From Planifilum fulgidum (lineage in GTDB: Bacteria > Bacillota > Bacilli > Thermoactinomycetales > DSM-44946), in assembly GCF_900113175.1 (NCBI RefSeq), contig NZ_FOOK01000012.1, forward strand, positions 2,771 through 66,770: a stretch of DNA of 64,000 nucleotides, given 5' to 3'. The position numbers and the translations under genes are program-made. This document shows positions 44,373 through 53,657 of the stretch, in pieces. Each line of letters opens with the position of its first letter. Position 1 is the stretch's first letter. The notes beneath the pieces were generated by a model. The model was not told the DNA's origin. It saw nothing but the letters and a program-made list of their open reading frames with translations, and did no database searches.

Positions 44373-45161
44373 TCACTCCGTCTTTTTCCTTCCTTCCCAG
44401 CGGGCAAACCATATCATTCCCCCGCCCAACATCACGAGCGAGGTGATGGTCGACGAAATCAATCCCTGAAGGGAAAGACGGATGATTTTTCCCGAAGCGA
44501 TGACGTCCGGAGGGGAATCCATCCCGGGGAGATAGGTCAAATAGGCTCCGGCCAGCAAGGGAAGACGGACGGGCCATGCCCACGGCACGTAGGGCCAGAT
44601 GGTATCCCCGATGCTGGTCGCCATCAGGGCGGCGATCAAAAGACCCACTCCGCCGACGCCGATCGACGGGCCGAATCCCCAGGAAAAGCTGATCCAATAA
44701 TGGATGGCCGAAAGGGGCAAGCTTCCAACCAACGCCATCAAGGTGGCCGTCAGGAAAATGGGCCAGGCGATGAGAACATCCTGGATCAGCTTAAATCCCA
44801 GGATGAGGGCCGACGTTGCCGTCAGGGTGCTCGCCGTGATCAGGAACAGAAGGATGGCCAGTTTTCCGAAGAACAACTGACTCCGGGGCCTTCGACTTCC
44901 GAGGAATCCCTGGAAGTTGCCGGCCAATTCCTCCTGGTGAACCATGAATCCGGACAGGATGCCGATTCCGACGGGGATCACCAGGATGGTCCACCCTTCA
45001 AAAAAGGTCAGGAACAAAGAAAGCTGTTTTTCCGGCGTGATTTCCCACCTGGAATAGTACCAAAGGATCAGCGCCGCATACAGAAGGGGAAAAGCAAAGG
45101 CCAGGGGGCGAAGGGGCGTTCGCTTCGTCTTCAGCCATTCTAATCTTAGGATTGTCGCCAT
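44373..45161 (-). CDS. Lantibiotic-immunity-type ABC permease (MutG/SpaG-like)
   Basis: A 262-residue ABC-2-type membrane protein with six likely segments. It starts MATILRLEWLKTKRTPLRPL, typical of NisG/MutG-like immunity permeases. ATG 45161 follows AAAGGAGG. It lies 1 bp downstream of a second, related permease and 27 bp upstream of the regulator gene. With its partners it should expel cell-envelope-active peptides. No lantibiotic precursor or modification gene is visible. Confidence 0.85.
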   Translation of the reverse strand: MATILRLEWLKTKRTPLRPLAFAFPLLYAALILWYYSRWEITPEKQLSLFLTFFEGWTILVIPVGIGILSGFMVHQEELAGNFQGFLGSRRPRSQLFFGKLAILLFLITASTLTATSALILGFKLIQDVLIAWPIFLTATLMALVGSLPLSAIHYWISFSWGFGPSIGVGGVGLLIAALMATSIGDTIWPYVPWAWPVRLPLLAGAYLTYLPGMDSPPDVIASGKIIRLSLQGLISSTITSLVMLGGGMIWFARWEGRKKTE

Positions 45162-45162
45162 T

Positions 45163-45918
45163 TTAGATGGCCTCCTTTCTTTTAAACCATGCGGCGGTGA
45201 TCCAAGTAAAGAGGACAAAGGCGATGATTCCCAGGAGAATGCCCACCGGTATGACGGAGGGATCCCTGAGGGGATGGTTTTCTTCCATCAGCACACCGTT
45301 GGGATGCACCCCCACCACCGGGGACATCAGCCGGATCGGCCAGCTCCAGGGAATATAGACCCAATAGGGTTCGGGTGCCGCCAGAACACCGGCGATTCCC
45401 CCGGCGAAACCGACGGCCATGCTGAAAATGGTGCCCTTCCAGGCCGCCGCCCACAGTTGAATCGGAATGAGGGGAAGGGATGTCAACCACATCAGCAAAC
45501 CGCCGGCAACAATCGTGGACCACGGGGTCGCTCCACCGGCCGTGGTGAGGCCGGAGATGAGAACGGCAACCATGAGTATGCAGCTGGAAAGCAGGGTGTG
45601 GTAGGCCAACACGGCGATTTTGCCCGTCCAAAGGGCGGTCGTTGACACGGGATGAATCCGCAGATTTTGAAACTTGCCCGCCTTTTTCTCTTTCTGTTGT
45701 GCCAGGGCTGCGAGCAGCGCCGTTCCGAGCGGGAGGAAGAGGACCGGCCACCAGTTGTAAATTTGCGCGAGCAACATTTCCCAGGCCCCGATGTAATCGG
45801 GCAGGAACAGTTTGACGCGCAGGGAGATCAGGAAAAAAACCAGGGGCGCAAAGAGTATCAGGCGCTTCATGAAGGTTCTTTTGTATTTCAGGTGTTCCGA
45901 TCGCAGAACGTTAAGCAT
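45163..45918 (-). CDS. Lantibiotic-immunity-type ABC permease (MutE/SpaE-like)
   Basis: A 251-residue six-segment membrane protein starting MLNVLRSEHLKYKRTFMKRL, a hallmark of NisE/MutE/EpiE-like permeases. It contains HPVSTTALWTGKI after the first segments. It overlaps the ATPase gene by 8 bases and is followed immediately by the second permease gene. Confidence 0.85.
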   Translation of the reverse strand: MLNVLRSEHLKYKRTFMKRLILFAPLVFFLISLRVKLFLPDYIGAWEMLLAQIYNWWPVLFLPLGTALLAALAQQKEKKAGKFQNLRIHPVSTTALWTGKIAVLAYHTLLSSCILMVAVLISGLTTAGGATPWSTIVAGGLLMWLTSLPLIPIQLWAAAWKGTIFSMAVGFAGGIAGVLAAPEPYWVYIPWSWPIRLMSPVVGVHPNGVLMEENHPLRDPSVIPVGILLGIIAFVLFTWITAAWFKRKEAI

Positions 45919-46612
45919 GGGCGACCCCCCTCACGGTTTTGATGAACAGCGCCTCGAGATCCTCTTCATGGCTGATGGGCGATTGATACTTTAACTCCCC
46001 TTCGTTGATGATGCCGATATGGTCGACCAGTTGGGCCACTTCCGACAGAATGTGACTGGACAAAAGGATGGTTTTTCCCCTGGAGTGGAGGGACCGGACC
46101 ATTTCCCGAAATTCTTCGATACCGATCGGATCCAGTCCGTTGGTCGGTTCGTCCAGAATCAGAATTTCCGGATCTCCGAGGAGAGCGATGGCGAGACCGA
46201 GCCTTTGTTTCATCCCGAGGGAAAAGTGGGAGACCAATTTTTTGCCGGTGTTCTCAAGCCCGGTGGTGACGAGAACCTTATCGATCTCATCCTCGGAAAG
46301 GCCCATCAGCCGGCTGTGGATAAGCAGATTTTCAAAGGCGGTCAGATTGCCGTACAGGGCCGGGGTTTCGATCAGGGCGCCGATCCGGCCCAGGCACTTT
46401 CTGTCCCAGGGCTTCCCAAAGACGCGCACTTCGCCTTCCGACGGGCGCAAAAGTCCTGTCAACATCTTCAGGGTGGTCGATTTCCCCGCCCCGTTCGGTC
46501 CCAGCAAACCGTAAACGGATCCTCTGGGTATTTTGAGGGAAACGTTTTTTACAATCCGCCGGCCCCGCATGCGTTTGGTCAAGTTTCGCGTTTCGATGGC
46601 GTATTCGATCAT
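45911..46612 (-). CDS. Lantibiotic-immunity-type ABC ATPase (MutF/NisF-like)
   Basis: A 233-residue ATPase with Walker A GPNGAGKST, the Q-loop followed by ALIETPALYGNLTAFENL (typical of bacitracin/lantibiotic protection ATPases), signature SHFSLGMKQRLGLAIAL, Walker B LILDEPTNGLDP and an SSH switch. First gene of a five-gene operon: ATPase, two permeases, regulator, kinase. The gene order matches nisin/subtilin-type immunity FEG with RK. Confidence 0.92.
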   Translation of the reverse strand: MIEYAIETRNLTKRMRGRRIVKNVSLKIPRGSVYGLLGPNGAGKSTTLKMLTGLLRPSEGEVRVFGKPWDRKCLGRIGALIETPALYGNLTAFENLLIHSRLMGLSEDEIDKVLVTTGLENTGKKLVSHFSLGMKQRLGLAIALLGDPEILILDEPTNGLDPIGIEEFREMVRSLHSRGKTILLSSHILSEVAQLVDHIGIINEGELKYQSPISHEEDLEALFIKTVRGVAHA

Positions 46613-46719
46613 GTATGCCCACCTCTTTTCGTTGTTTCGGAATCAATGTAACAGGCAAAAATAAAGGATTTATAAAACGGCGGAACCTTTTTCGCCTTTT
46701 TTCGCGCGGGACCGGAACG

Positions 46720-46768
46720 AAAAAAAACAAATGCCCTCCGACATGCCGAAAAGCGGCCTTCGGAGGGC
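46720..46768 (-). terminator. Terminator of the cupredoxin gene
   Basis: A stem GCCCTCCGA/TCGGAGGGC with an inner GCCG/CGGC step is followed on the minus strand by ATTTGTTTTTTT. Confidence 0.82.
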
Positions 46769-46786
46769 GATGCCGGGGGCGGATGG

Positions 46787-47236
46787 TTATTTTTGGTCCA
46801 ATACCGTGATGTAGGCGATCATCGGTCCATGGCTTTCGGCCGTTCTGTGGTCGTGGCAGATCAGCTGATAGGTTCCGGGTTTGTCGGCCGTGAAGGATAC
46901 CCGGGTTTTCTCTCCCTTTCGGACGACTCCGCTGACACCGAATTCCTTGAGGGAAAAGTTGTGGACTTTCCCGTGGATCCCGTGCAGTACGAGGTTGACC
47001 CGGTCCCCCTTGTTGACCACGATGGATCCGGGGTCCCAGCGATAAGCCTCGATTTTTCGCCCGTTCAGTTCGCTTTCGTATTCGACGGCGACGAGATGAA
47101 AGGTTTTTTCCGGCGTTTCGGTCCATTCCTGTATGACGGTCCGGTCGTCGAACCAGGGGAGGAGGAGCAGGGTGACGGCGATCAGCACCAACAGGAACGT
47201 GATGGTGAGCGTCAACCATTGACGCGGGGTTGTCAT
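46787..47236 (-). CDS. Membrane-anchored cupredoxin
   Basis: A 149-residue protein. An N-terminal signal anchor (about 8-28) exposes a cupredoxin-fold domain outside the membrane. Candidate copper ligands are His in GKVHNFSLKEFG, Cys and His in YQLICHDHRTAE and a final Met in HGPMIAYI, comparable to the C-terminal domains of cytochrome c oxidase subunit II and nitrous-oxide reductase. It may carry electrons or deliver copper. No oxidase gene is adjacent. ATG after a GGGGG tract. Confidence 0.82.
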   Translation of the reverse strand: MTTPRQWLTLTITFLLVLIAVTLLLLPWFDDRTVIQEWTETPEKTFHLVAVEYESELNGRKIEAYRWDPGSIVVNKGDRVNLVLHGIHGKVHNFSLKEFGVSGVVRKGEKTRVSFTADKPGTYQLICHDHRTAESHGPMIAYITVLDQK

Positions 47237-47338
47237 GGGCGATCCCCCTTTGGCGAACGTTTTGTGACTATTTATTGACAGATATCCCGGGGTTTTATCC
47301 GCGGAAATGGAAAAAAATTTTTCTCAAACCAAATCGTG

Positions 47339-47367
47339 TTGTAAGCGGGCGGGGATTGATATATAAT
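47339..47367 (+). promoter_or_regulatory. Sigma-A-type promoter of the 74-residue gene
   Basis: TTGTAA, 17 bp, TATAAT. Transcription would begin near 47374, 26 bases before the start codon. Confidence 0.75.
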
Positions 47368-47399
47368 AGGAACGGATGTTCGATTCCGGAGTGGGACCC

Positions 47400-47603
47400 A
47401 TGAGGGACACGGTGTTGAAAAGGGCCGCGAAGACCGGCAGGCCGGTGGAAATCATCTACATGGACGAAAAGGGGAAAATCACCCAGCGGCGGATCCGCAT
47501 CCGGGCCCTGCGGGAGGACCTGGTGGAGGCGTATTGTTTTGAGAGAAAAGGGATTCGCCGCTTCAAGCGCTCCAACATCCTGGCGGCCCGGGAACCGGAA
47601 TAG
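47400..47603 (+). CDS. Small basic protein, possibly WYL-like fold
   Basis: A 67-residue soluble, Arg/Lys-rich protein (EIIYMDEKGKITQRRIRIRAL, then FERKGIRRFKRSNIL). The strand pattern and the YMDEKG...R.I.P-like progression recall the small WYL-type domains of Bacillales, but this is weak. ATG 47400 follows GGAGTGGG; an upstream ATG at 47376 coincides with the predicted RNA start. It has its own promoter. Confidence 0.7.
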   Translation: MRDTVLKRAAKTGRPVEIIYMDEKGKITQRRIRIRALREDLVEAYCFERKGIRRFKRSNILAAREPE

Positions 47604-47654
47604 GCGCACGTGAGCCCTTCGAAGGCGGTTTCGGAAGATTGCCATCGAATCGGT

Positions 47655-47684
47655 GTTTTCCCGAGGGGAAAACCGTGTTATACT
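47655..47684 (+). promoter_or_regulatory. Palindrome overlapping a possible promoter
   Basis: GTTTTCCC, 3 bases, GGGAAAAC (47655-47673) sits where a -35 would be for TATACT at 47679-47684. It may be an operator of the small gene at 47799; the regulator is unknown. Confidence 0.4.
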
Positions 47685-47798
47685 AGTCCCTGAAATCAAC
47701 CCGATCCGATCATGAAAGGGCCGTTTGCACCGATCCGTCCGGATGGTTGATCGGCCCGAAGGCGTTCGGGCGACAGGTGATAACCGGGAGGGTGACAG

Positions 47799-47933
47799 AT
47801 GAGCCTGAAATGGAAAAACCAAGGAGAAAATAGCGACAACGATTTTCTGGACATGGTCTTCGCCACGGCGGCCTCCTTTATCTTCTTTTTCGGGATCGCC
47901 GTGGTGGCGACGGTGATCAGCCTCTTCCGGTGA
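47799..47933 (+). CDS. 44-residue membrane protein, YqzM-like
   Basis: ATG follows GGGAGGGTG at ideal spacing. The product has a hydrophilic start (MSLKWKNQGENSDNDFLD) and one long hydrophobic segment (FATAASFIFFFGIAVVATVI). Size and layout resemble the YqzM proteins of Bacillus (about 44 residues with a similar ND...D start and one segment). The role of that family is not known. A promoter with a palindrome lies about 115 bp upstream. Confidence 0.65.
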   Translation: MSLKWKNQGENSDNDFLDMVFATAASFIFFFGIAVVATVISLFR

Positions 47934-48120
47934 GCGGGGATTCCCGCGCAGGGCTCGGGAAGCGGCCGGGGATCCGCCTGCCCGCGCAAGCTTTCGCGGG
48001 ATATTTCGCAAACGCTCCCATGCGGCCTCGGCCGGGGCCGGCACCGGTCCGGGCTCCGGCCCCGCGCGCCGGGTGAAAGGAACCGACCGGGCTTCTTTTT
48101 TTGTGGAGGAAATCGAGGAT
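47934..48120. other. Very GC-rich leader upstream of sucC
   Basis: About 150 bp of markedly higher G+C than the surroundings contain overlapping GC palindromes (GGCCGGGGCCGG, CGCGCGCCGGG). I see no gene. It could form structured RNA ahead of sucC. Confidence 0.4.
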
Positions 48121-48136
48121 AGGAGGCAGGAGACGC

Positions 48137-49297
48137 ATGAATGTTCACGAGTACCAGGGAAAAGAGATCCTGAAACAGTACGGGGTGGACGTCCCCAGGG
48201 GACAGGTGGCCTTCACCCCCGAAGAGGCGGTGGAGGCGGCGAAGGCCCTGGGCGGGGATCTGTGGGTTGTCAAGGCGCAGATTCACGCCGGGGGACGGGG
48301 AAAGGCGGGGGGCGTCAAGCTGGCCCGCAGCCTGGATGAAGTGCGCGCCCACGCCGAAGAACTCCTGGGGAAAGTGTTGGTCACCCATCAGACGGGCCCC
48401 GAAGGGAAAGAAGTGAAACGCCTCCTGATCGAAGAGGGGTGCAAGATTGAGAAGGAATACTATGTCGGCATGGTGATCGATCGCTCCACCGGCCGGGTCA
48501 CCCTGATGGCTTCCGAAGAGGGCGGGACGGAGATCGAGGAAGTGGCGGCCCGCACACCCGAGAAGATCATCAAGGAGTCCATCGACCCGGCGGTCGGCCT
48601 GTTGCCCTTCCAGGCCCGCAGGGTCGCCTTCAAGATCAACATTCCCAAGGATCGCGTCAACAAGGCGGTTCAGTTTATGATGGGACTGTACCGCACCTTT
48701 GTGGAGAAGGATTGCTCCCTGGCGGAAATCAACCCGCTCGTCACCACCGAGGACGGCCGGGTGATGGCTCTGGACGCCAAGCTCAACTTCGACAGCAACG
48801 CGCTGTATCGCCATCCGGACATCCGCGAATTGAGGGATTTGGATGAAGAGGATCCCCGGGAAGTGGAGGCTTCCAAATACGATCTGAGCTACATCGCCCT
48901 GGACGGCAACATTGGCTGCATGGTCAACGGCGCCGGGCTGGCGATGGCCACCATGGACATCATCAAGCATTACGGCGGGGAGCCGGCCAACTTCCTGGAT
49001 GTGGGAGGGGGCGCTTCCGCCGAGAAGGTGAGGGAAGCCTTCAAAATCATTCTGTCCGACGAAAAGGTGAAAGGGATCCTGGTCAATATTTTCGGCGGAA
49101 TCATGAAGTGCGACGTGATCGCCACCGGCGTGGTCGAGGCGGCCAAACAGGTGGGGCTGGACCGTCCGCTGGTGGTGCGCCTGGAAGGAACCAACGTGGA
49201 ACTCGGCAAGAAGATTCTGGAAGAGTCCGGTTTGAAGATCATCGCCGCCGATTCCATGGCGGACGCGGCGCAGAAGATCGTTTCCCTGGTGAAATGA
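48137..49297 (+). CDS. sucC: Succinyl-CoA synthetase beta subunit
   Basis: A 386-residue ATP-grasp subunit of the TCA-cycle enzyme making succinate and ATP/GTP from succinyl-CoA. It starts [17 protein letters not shown] and shows [24 protein letters not shown] and [19 protein letters not shown], with GGGASAEKV and [10 protein letters not shown] in the CoA-ligase domain. ATG 48137 follows AGGAGGCAGGAG. Operon with sucD 32 bp downstream. Confidence 0.97.
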   Translation: MNVHEYQGKEILKQYGVDVPRGQVAFTPEEAVEAAKALGGDLWVVKAQIHAGGRGKAGGVKLARSLDEVRAHAEELLGKVLVTHQTGPEGKEVKRLLIEEGCKIEKEYYVGMVIDRSTGRVTLMASEEGGTEIEEVAARTPEKIIKESIDPAVGLLPFQARRVAFKINIPKDRVNKAVQFMMGLYRTFVEKDCSLAEINPLVTTEDGRVMALDAKLNFDSNALYRHPDIRELRDLDEEDPREVEASKYDLSYIALDGNIGCMVNGAGLAMATMDIIKHYGGEPANFLDVGGGASAEKVREAFKIILSDEKVKGILVNIFGGIMKCDVIATGVVEAAKQVGLDRPLVVRLEGTNVELGKKILEESGLKIIAADSMADAAQKIVSLVK

Positions 49298-49329
49298 ACC
49301 GAGCATGTTGAAGAAAGGCGGGTTGGGCG

Positions 49330-50235
49330 TTGAGCATATTCGTGAACAAAGACACCAAAGTGATTACGCAGGGTATCACCGGTTCCAACGGAAGGTTTCA
49401 CACCAAGCAGGCACTGGAGTACGGAACGAAAGTGGTCGCGGGGGTCACGCCGGGGAAAGGCGGAGCCACCGTCGAGGGCGTTCCGGTTTTTGACACCGTG
49501 GAGGAGGCGGTCAAGGAGACGGGGGCCAACGCGTCGGTCATCTACGTTCCCCCGGCCTTTGCCGCCGATGCGATCATGGAGGCGGTGGATGCGGAGCTGG
49601 ATCTGGTGGTCTGCATCACCGAAGGGATTCCCGTCCTCGACATGGTCAAGGTGAAGCGGTACATGGAGGGGAAGAAAACGCGCCTCATCGGCCCCAACTG
49701 CCCGGGAGTGATCACGCCGGGCGAGTGCAAGATCGGCATCATGCCCGGATACATCCACATGCCCGGAAAGGTGGGGATCGTCTCCCGCAGCGGGACCCTC
49801 ACCTATGAGGCGGTTCATCAGCTGACCACCCGCGGCATCGGGCAATCGACGGCGGTCGGGATCGGCGGAGACCCGGTCAACGGGACCAATTTCATCGATG
49901 TACTCAAGGAGTTCCAGGCGGATCCGGACACCCTGGCGGTCATCCTGATCGGTGAGATCGGGGGCACGGCCGAGGAAGAAGCCGCCGAGTGGATCCGCCA
50001 GAACATGGATAAACCGGTGGTGGCCTTCATCGGCGGCCAGACGGCTCCTCCGGGCAAGCGGATGGGCCATGCGGGGGCCATCATTTCCGGAGGAAAGGGA
50101 ACGGCCGCCGAAAAGATCGCCAAGCTTCAGGAATGCGGCGTGAAGGTGGCTCCCACCCCGGCCGACATCGGCGAGACGCTGGTTCAGGTCCTGGAGGAGA
50201 AGGGTTTGCTTGAGCAGTGCATCACGAAGAAATAG
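49330..50235 (+). CDS. sucD: Succinyl-CoA synthetase alpha subunit
   Basis: A 301-residue subunit. The CoA-binding domain has [15 protein letters not shown], and the phosphohistidine is in [17 protein letters not shown]. It starts at TTG after AAAGGCGGG. It is followed by a clear terminator, so sucCD is one transcript. Confidence 0.97.
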   Translation: MSIFVNKDTKVITQGITGSNGRFHTKQALEYGTKVVAGVTPGKGGATVEGVPVFDTVEEAVKETGANASVIYVPPAFAADAIMEAVDAELDLVVCITEGIPVLDMVKVKRYMEGKKTRLIGPNCPGVITPGECKIGIMPGYIHMPGKVGIVSRSGTLTYEAVHQLTTRGIGQSTAVGIGGDPVNGTNFIDVLKEFQADPDTLAVILIGEIGGTAEEEAAEWIRQNMDKPVVAFIGGQTAPPGKRMGHAGAIISGGKGTAAEKIAKLQECGVKVAPTPADIGETLVQVLEEKGLLEQCITKK

Positions 50236-50248
50236 ACACCGGTTTTCT

Positions 50249-50277
50249 GGGGACCGCCCTGCGGTCCCCCGTTTTTT
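50249..50277 (+). terminator. Terminator of sucCD
   Basis: A perfect 9-bp stem GGGGACCGC/GCGGTCCCC with a 3-base loop is followed by six T residues. Confidence 0.92.
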
Positions 50278-50289
50278 GGAGGGAGCGCG

Positions 50290-51375
50290 ATGGAAGAGCG
50301 GGACGGGTTGATCGCGATGCACCAAATCCAGGGAATCGGTTGGCACACGCTGCATAAATTGTTGAAAGCGGGATGGTCCCCTGCGGGAGAATTGACTTTG
50401 GATCTTTTGCGGCGCCTCAGGGATCTCCGCGTTCCGGAGAGCACGGTGGAACGCATCCGCGCAAAGTGGACCCCGTCCTTTGTGCGGCGGGTGAAGGAGG
50501 AGCTGGTGCGGCGCCGAATCACCGCCCTCACCGTTTTTGATCCGGAATACCCGGAATATTTGAAAGAGATCGCCCAGCCTCCCTGGGTGCTCTATATCAG
50601 AGGGGACGCTTCCCTCCTTTCCGGCATCTGCTTTGCCGTGGTGGGCACCCGCAAGCCGACGCATTACGGACGGCGGATGGCGCGGAAAATGGCGTCGGAG
50701 ATCGCTTCCCGGGGATGGGTGGTGGTGAGCGGCATGGCCGCCGGCGTCGATTCCGAGGCCCACCGGGGCGCTTTGGAGGCGGGCGGAAAAACGGTCGCCG
50801 TGCTGGGCACGGGGGTGGATGTGGTTTATCCCAGGCATCTTCGCCGCCTTTACGCGGAATTGGTCGAAAAGGGAGCGGTCTGCTCGGAGATGCCGCCGGG
50901 GACGGCGCCTCATCCCGGTCTTTTTCCCCGGAGAAACCGGATCATCAGCGGCCTTTCCGTGGGCACGCTGGTGGTGGAGGCGGCGGAGCGGAGCGGCGCC
51001 CTCATCACCGCCGACTGCAGCCTGGAGCAGGGGCGGGAGGTGTTTGCCGTCCCCGGCCCCGTCACGTCGGAGAAAAGCGCGGGCACCAACCGGCTGATCC
51101 AGCAGGGAGCCAAGTGCGTGATCGGCGTGCAGGACATCCTGGAGGAGTTTCCTTCCCTGGTTCCCCCTTCAGCGGAAAAATCGACGGAACCTTCCGACCT
51201 TTCTCCGGACGAGCGGCTGTTGCTTTCCTTCATCGGAGACGAACCGGTGCACATCGACGAATTGAGGAACCAGATTTCCCTCCCGCCCGGGGAGCTTCAC
51301 CGGCACCTCCTTTCGCTCCAGTTGAAGAAGCGGATTCTTCAGCTTCCGGGGGCGCGGTTTGTCAGGGAAGGATGA
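50290..51375 (+). CDS. dprA: DNA processing protein DprA (Smf)
   Basis: A 361-residue protein. The N-terminal SAM/HhH-like part (about 10-75) has MHQIQGIGWHTLHKLL. The Rossmann-like core has FAVVGTRKPTHYGRR, SGMAAGVDSEAHRGAL, FPRRNRIISGLS and EAAERSGALITA, and a C-terminal winged helix (about 300-360) follows. DprA loads RecA on incoming single-stranded DNA during transformation. Together with ComM it suggests natural competence. ATG after GGAGGGAGCG. Confidence 0.96.
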   Translation: MEERDGLIAMHQIQGIGWHTLHKLLKAGWSPAGELTLDLLRRLRDLRVPESTVERIRAKWTPSFVRRVKEELVRRRITALTVFDPEYPEYLKEIAQPPWVLYIRGDASLLSGICFAVVGTRKPTHYGRRMARKMASEIASRGWVVVSGMAAGVDSEAHRGALEAGGKTVAVLGTGVDVVYPRHLRRLYAELVEKGAVCSEMPPGTAPHPGLFPRRNRIISGLSVGTLVVEAAERSGALITADCSLEQGREVFAVPGPVTSEKSAGTNRLIQQGAKCVIGVQDILEEFPSLVPPSAEKSTEPSDLSPDERLLLSFIGDEPVHIDELRNQISLPPGELHRHLLSLQLKKRILQLPGARFVREG

Positions 51376-51575
51376 ATCCCGGCGTTTTACGGGGTTTTGG
51401 GAGAATGACATGGCAAAAGGCTGGATACCATTTGGATGAACCGCCGGAGGTCCTGAGGGAGGGCTCCCCGGTTGCCGCAGGCACAGGATATCTGTTATCG
51501 TTACAGATGCGACCTTGTCTTGGATCCGACACGGGAAGAAAATGGAACGGTTTCAAATAGAGGGGAGGACACGGG

Positions 51576-53648
51576 ATGGCCGATTCGCTCGTCATCGTCG
51601 AATCGCCCGCCAAAGCGAAAACCATCGGCAAATATTTGGGAAAAAAATACATCGTCAAAGCTTCGATGGGACATGTGCGGGATTTGCCCAAAAGCCAGAT
51701 GGGCATCGATATCGAGCGCCGTTTTGAACCGAAATACATCACCATCCGCGGCAAGGGAAACGTGTTGAAGGAACTGCGCGAAGCGAAGAAGAAGGTGAAG
51801 CGGGTGTTCCTTGCCGCCGACCCGGACCGGGAAGGCGAGGCGATCGCTTGGCATCTGGCCCTCAGCCTGGATTTGAGCCCGAATGAGAAATGCCGGGTGG
51901 TTTTCAACGAGATCACCAAACAGGCCATCCAGGAAGCCTTTAAAAATCCCCGGCCGATCGACATGGATCTGGTCCACGCCCAGCAAGCCCGGCGCATTCT
52001 GGATCGGCTGGTCGGTTACGGAATCAGCCCGATCCTGTGGAAAAAGGTGAAAAAGGGTTTGAGCGCCGGACGCGTTCAATCCGTGGCCGTCAAATTGATC
52101 ATCGACCGGGAAAAGGAGATCCGTGAATTTCAGCCGGAGGAATATTGGACGGTCACGGCGGAGCTGTTGAAGGGATCCGAGTCTTTCCAGGCGAAGTTTT
52201 ACGGCTTTGGAAAGGAAAAAACGGAGCTGAAGCACAAAGAGGATGTCGAGGCGCTTCTTCAGCGAATCAAAGGAAAGCGGTTCGTCGTCGAAGAAGTGAA
52301 GAAAAGCCAGCGGCGCCGCAATCCGGCTCCGCCCTTCATCACCAGCACCCTGCAGCAGGAGGCGGCGAGGAAACTCAGGTTCCGGGCCTCAAAAACCATG
52401 GCCGTGGCGCAGCAATTGTACGAGGGGGTGGAATTGGGACCCGAGGGCTTTGTCGGGTTGATCACCTACATGCGGACCGATTCCACCCGGATTTCCGAGA
52501 CGGCCCAGCGGGAAGCGCTGGACTGGATCAAGAAACACTTCGGAGAATCGTATCTTCCGGACACTCCGCGCCGGCACCGGGTCAAGGCGGGGGCCCAGGA
52601 CGCCCACGAAGCGATCCGGCCCACGTCGGTGGCGCGTACGCCCGAAATGGTGAAAAGCTACCTGAGCCGGGATCAATACCGCCTCTACAAGCTGATTTGG
52701 GAGCGTTTCGTGGCCAGCCAAATGGCTTCCGCCATCATGGATGCCGTCTCCGCGGATATCCGCGCCGGGGATGCGCTGTTTCGGGCGACGGGTTCGACGG
52801 TCAGATTTCCCGGCTTCATGAAGGTATACGTGGAAGGTTCGGACGAAAACAAAACCGAAGAGGACGGACGGCTGCCGGAGTTGGAGCGCGGGGAAACCCT
52901 GAGGCGCAAATCGGTGCAGCCGAAACAGCACTTCACCCAGCCGCCGCCCCGGTATACGGAAGCCCGGCTGGTCCGGACCCTCGAGGAGCTGGGAATCGGA
53001 AGGCCGTCCACCTATGCCCCCACCCTGGAGACCATCCAAAAACGGGGTTATGTGACGCTGGAAGACGGCCGCCTCGTGCCGACGGAGCTGGGCGAGATTG
53101 TCACCCAGCTGATGGAGGAATTTTTTCCGGAGATTTTGGATGTGGAGTTTACGGCCAACATGGAGGAAGAATTGGATCAGATCGAAGAAGGGGCCGTGGA
53201 TTGGGTTCAAATCGTCGACGAATTTTACCGCCCCTTTCACCGGCGCCTTTCCATCGCGGAAAAAGAGATGGAGGAAGTGGAGATCAAGGACGAGGTTTCC
53301 GATGAGGTCTGCGAAAAGTGCGGAAGCCCGATGGTGTACAAAATGGGCCGGTACGGGCGGTTTTTGGCCTGCTCCGCCTTTCCGGAGTGCCGCAACGCCA
53401 AACCGATCCTCAAATCGACGGGGGTTGCCTGTCCCAAGTGCGGCGAAGGGGAGATTGTGGAGCGGAAGAGCAAAAAGCGCCGCACCTTTTACGGCTGCAG
53501 CCGGTATCCGGAATGCGACTTCGTCTCCTGGGACAAACCCGTCCCCCGTCCTTGTCCCAAGTGCGGCAAGCTGATGGTGGAAAAGAAGAAAAAGCAGGAG
53601 CCCGTGATCCGCTGCACGGAATGCAGTTATGAGGAAGCAAAACCCTGA
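51576..53648 (+). CDS. topA: DNA topoisomerase I
   Basis: A 690-residue type IA topoisomerase relaxing negative supercoils. It has the Toprim domain ([35 protein letters not shown]) and the catalytic tyrosine in [14 protein letters not shown]. It ends with three four-cysteine zinc fingers ([26 protein letters not shown]). Family-standard length. An inverted repeat (ATCTGT/ACAGAT, 51490-51508) lies in the 200-bp gap upstream. Confidence 0.97.
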   Translation: MADSLVIVESPAKAKTIGKYLGKKYIVKASMGHVRDLPKSQMGIDIERRFEPKYITIRGKGNVLKELREAKKKVKRVFLAADPDREGEAIAWHLALSLDLSPNEKCRVVFNEITKQAIQEAFKNPRPIDMDLVHAQQARRILDRLVGYGISPILWKKVKKGLSAGRVQSVAVKLIIDREKEIREFQPEEYWTVTAELLKGSESFQAKFYGFGKEKTELKHKEDVEALLQRIKGKRFVVEEVKKSQRRRNPAPPFITSTLQQEAARKLRFRASKTMAVAQQLYEGVELGPEGFVGLITYMRTDSTRISETAQREALDWIKKHFGESYLPDTPRRHRVKAGAQDAHEAIRPTSVARTPEMVKSYLSRDQYRLYKLIWERFVASQMASAIMDAVSADIRAGDALFRATGSTVRFPGFMKVYVEGSDENKTEEDGRLPELERGETLRRKSVQPKQHFTQPPPRYTEARLVRTLEELGIGRPSTYAPTLETIQKRGYVTLEDGRLVPTELGEIVTQLMEEFFPEILDVEFTANMEEELDQIEEGAVDWVQIVDEFYRPFHRRLSIAEKEMEEVEIKDEVSDEVCEKCGSPMVYKMGRYGRFLACSAFPECRNAKPILKSTGVACPKCGEGEIVERKSKKRRTFYGCSRYPECDFVSWDKPVPRPCPKCGKLMVEKKKKQEPVIRCTECSYEEAKP

Positions 53649-53657
53649 GGAGGTTCC

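Noticed and set aside
47934-48120. Riboswitch ahead of sucC
   Set aside because: The region is GC-rich and palindromic but I could not match it to any known riboswitch core.
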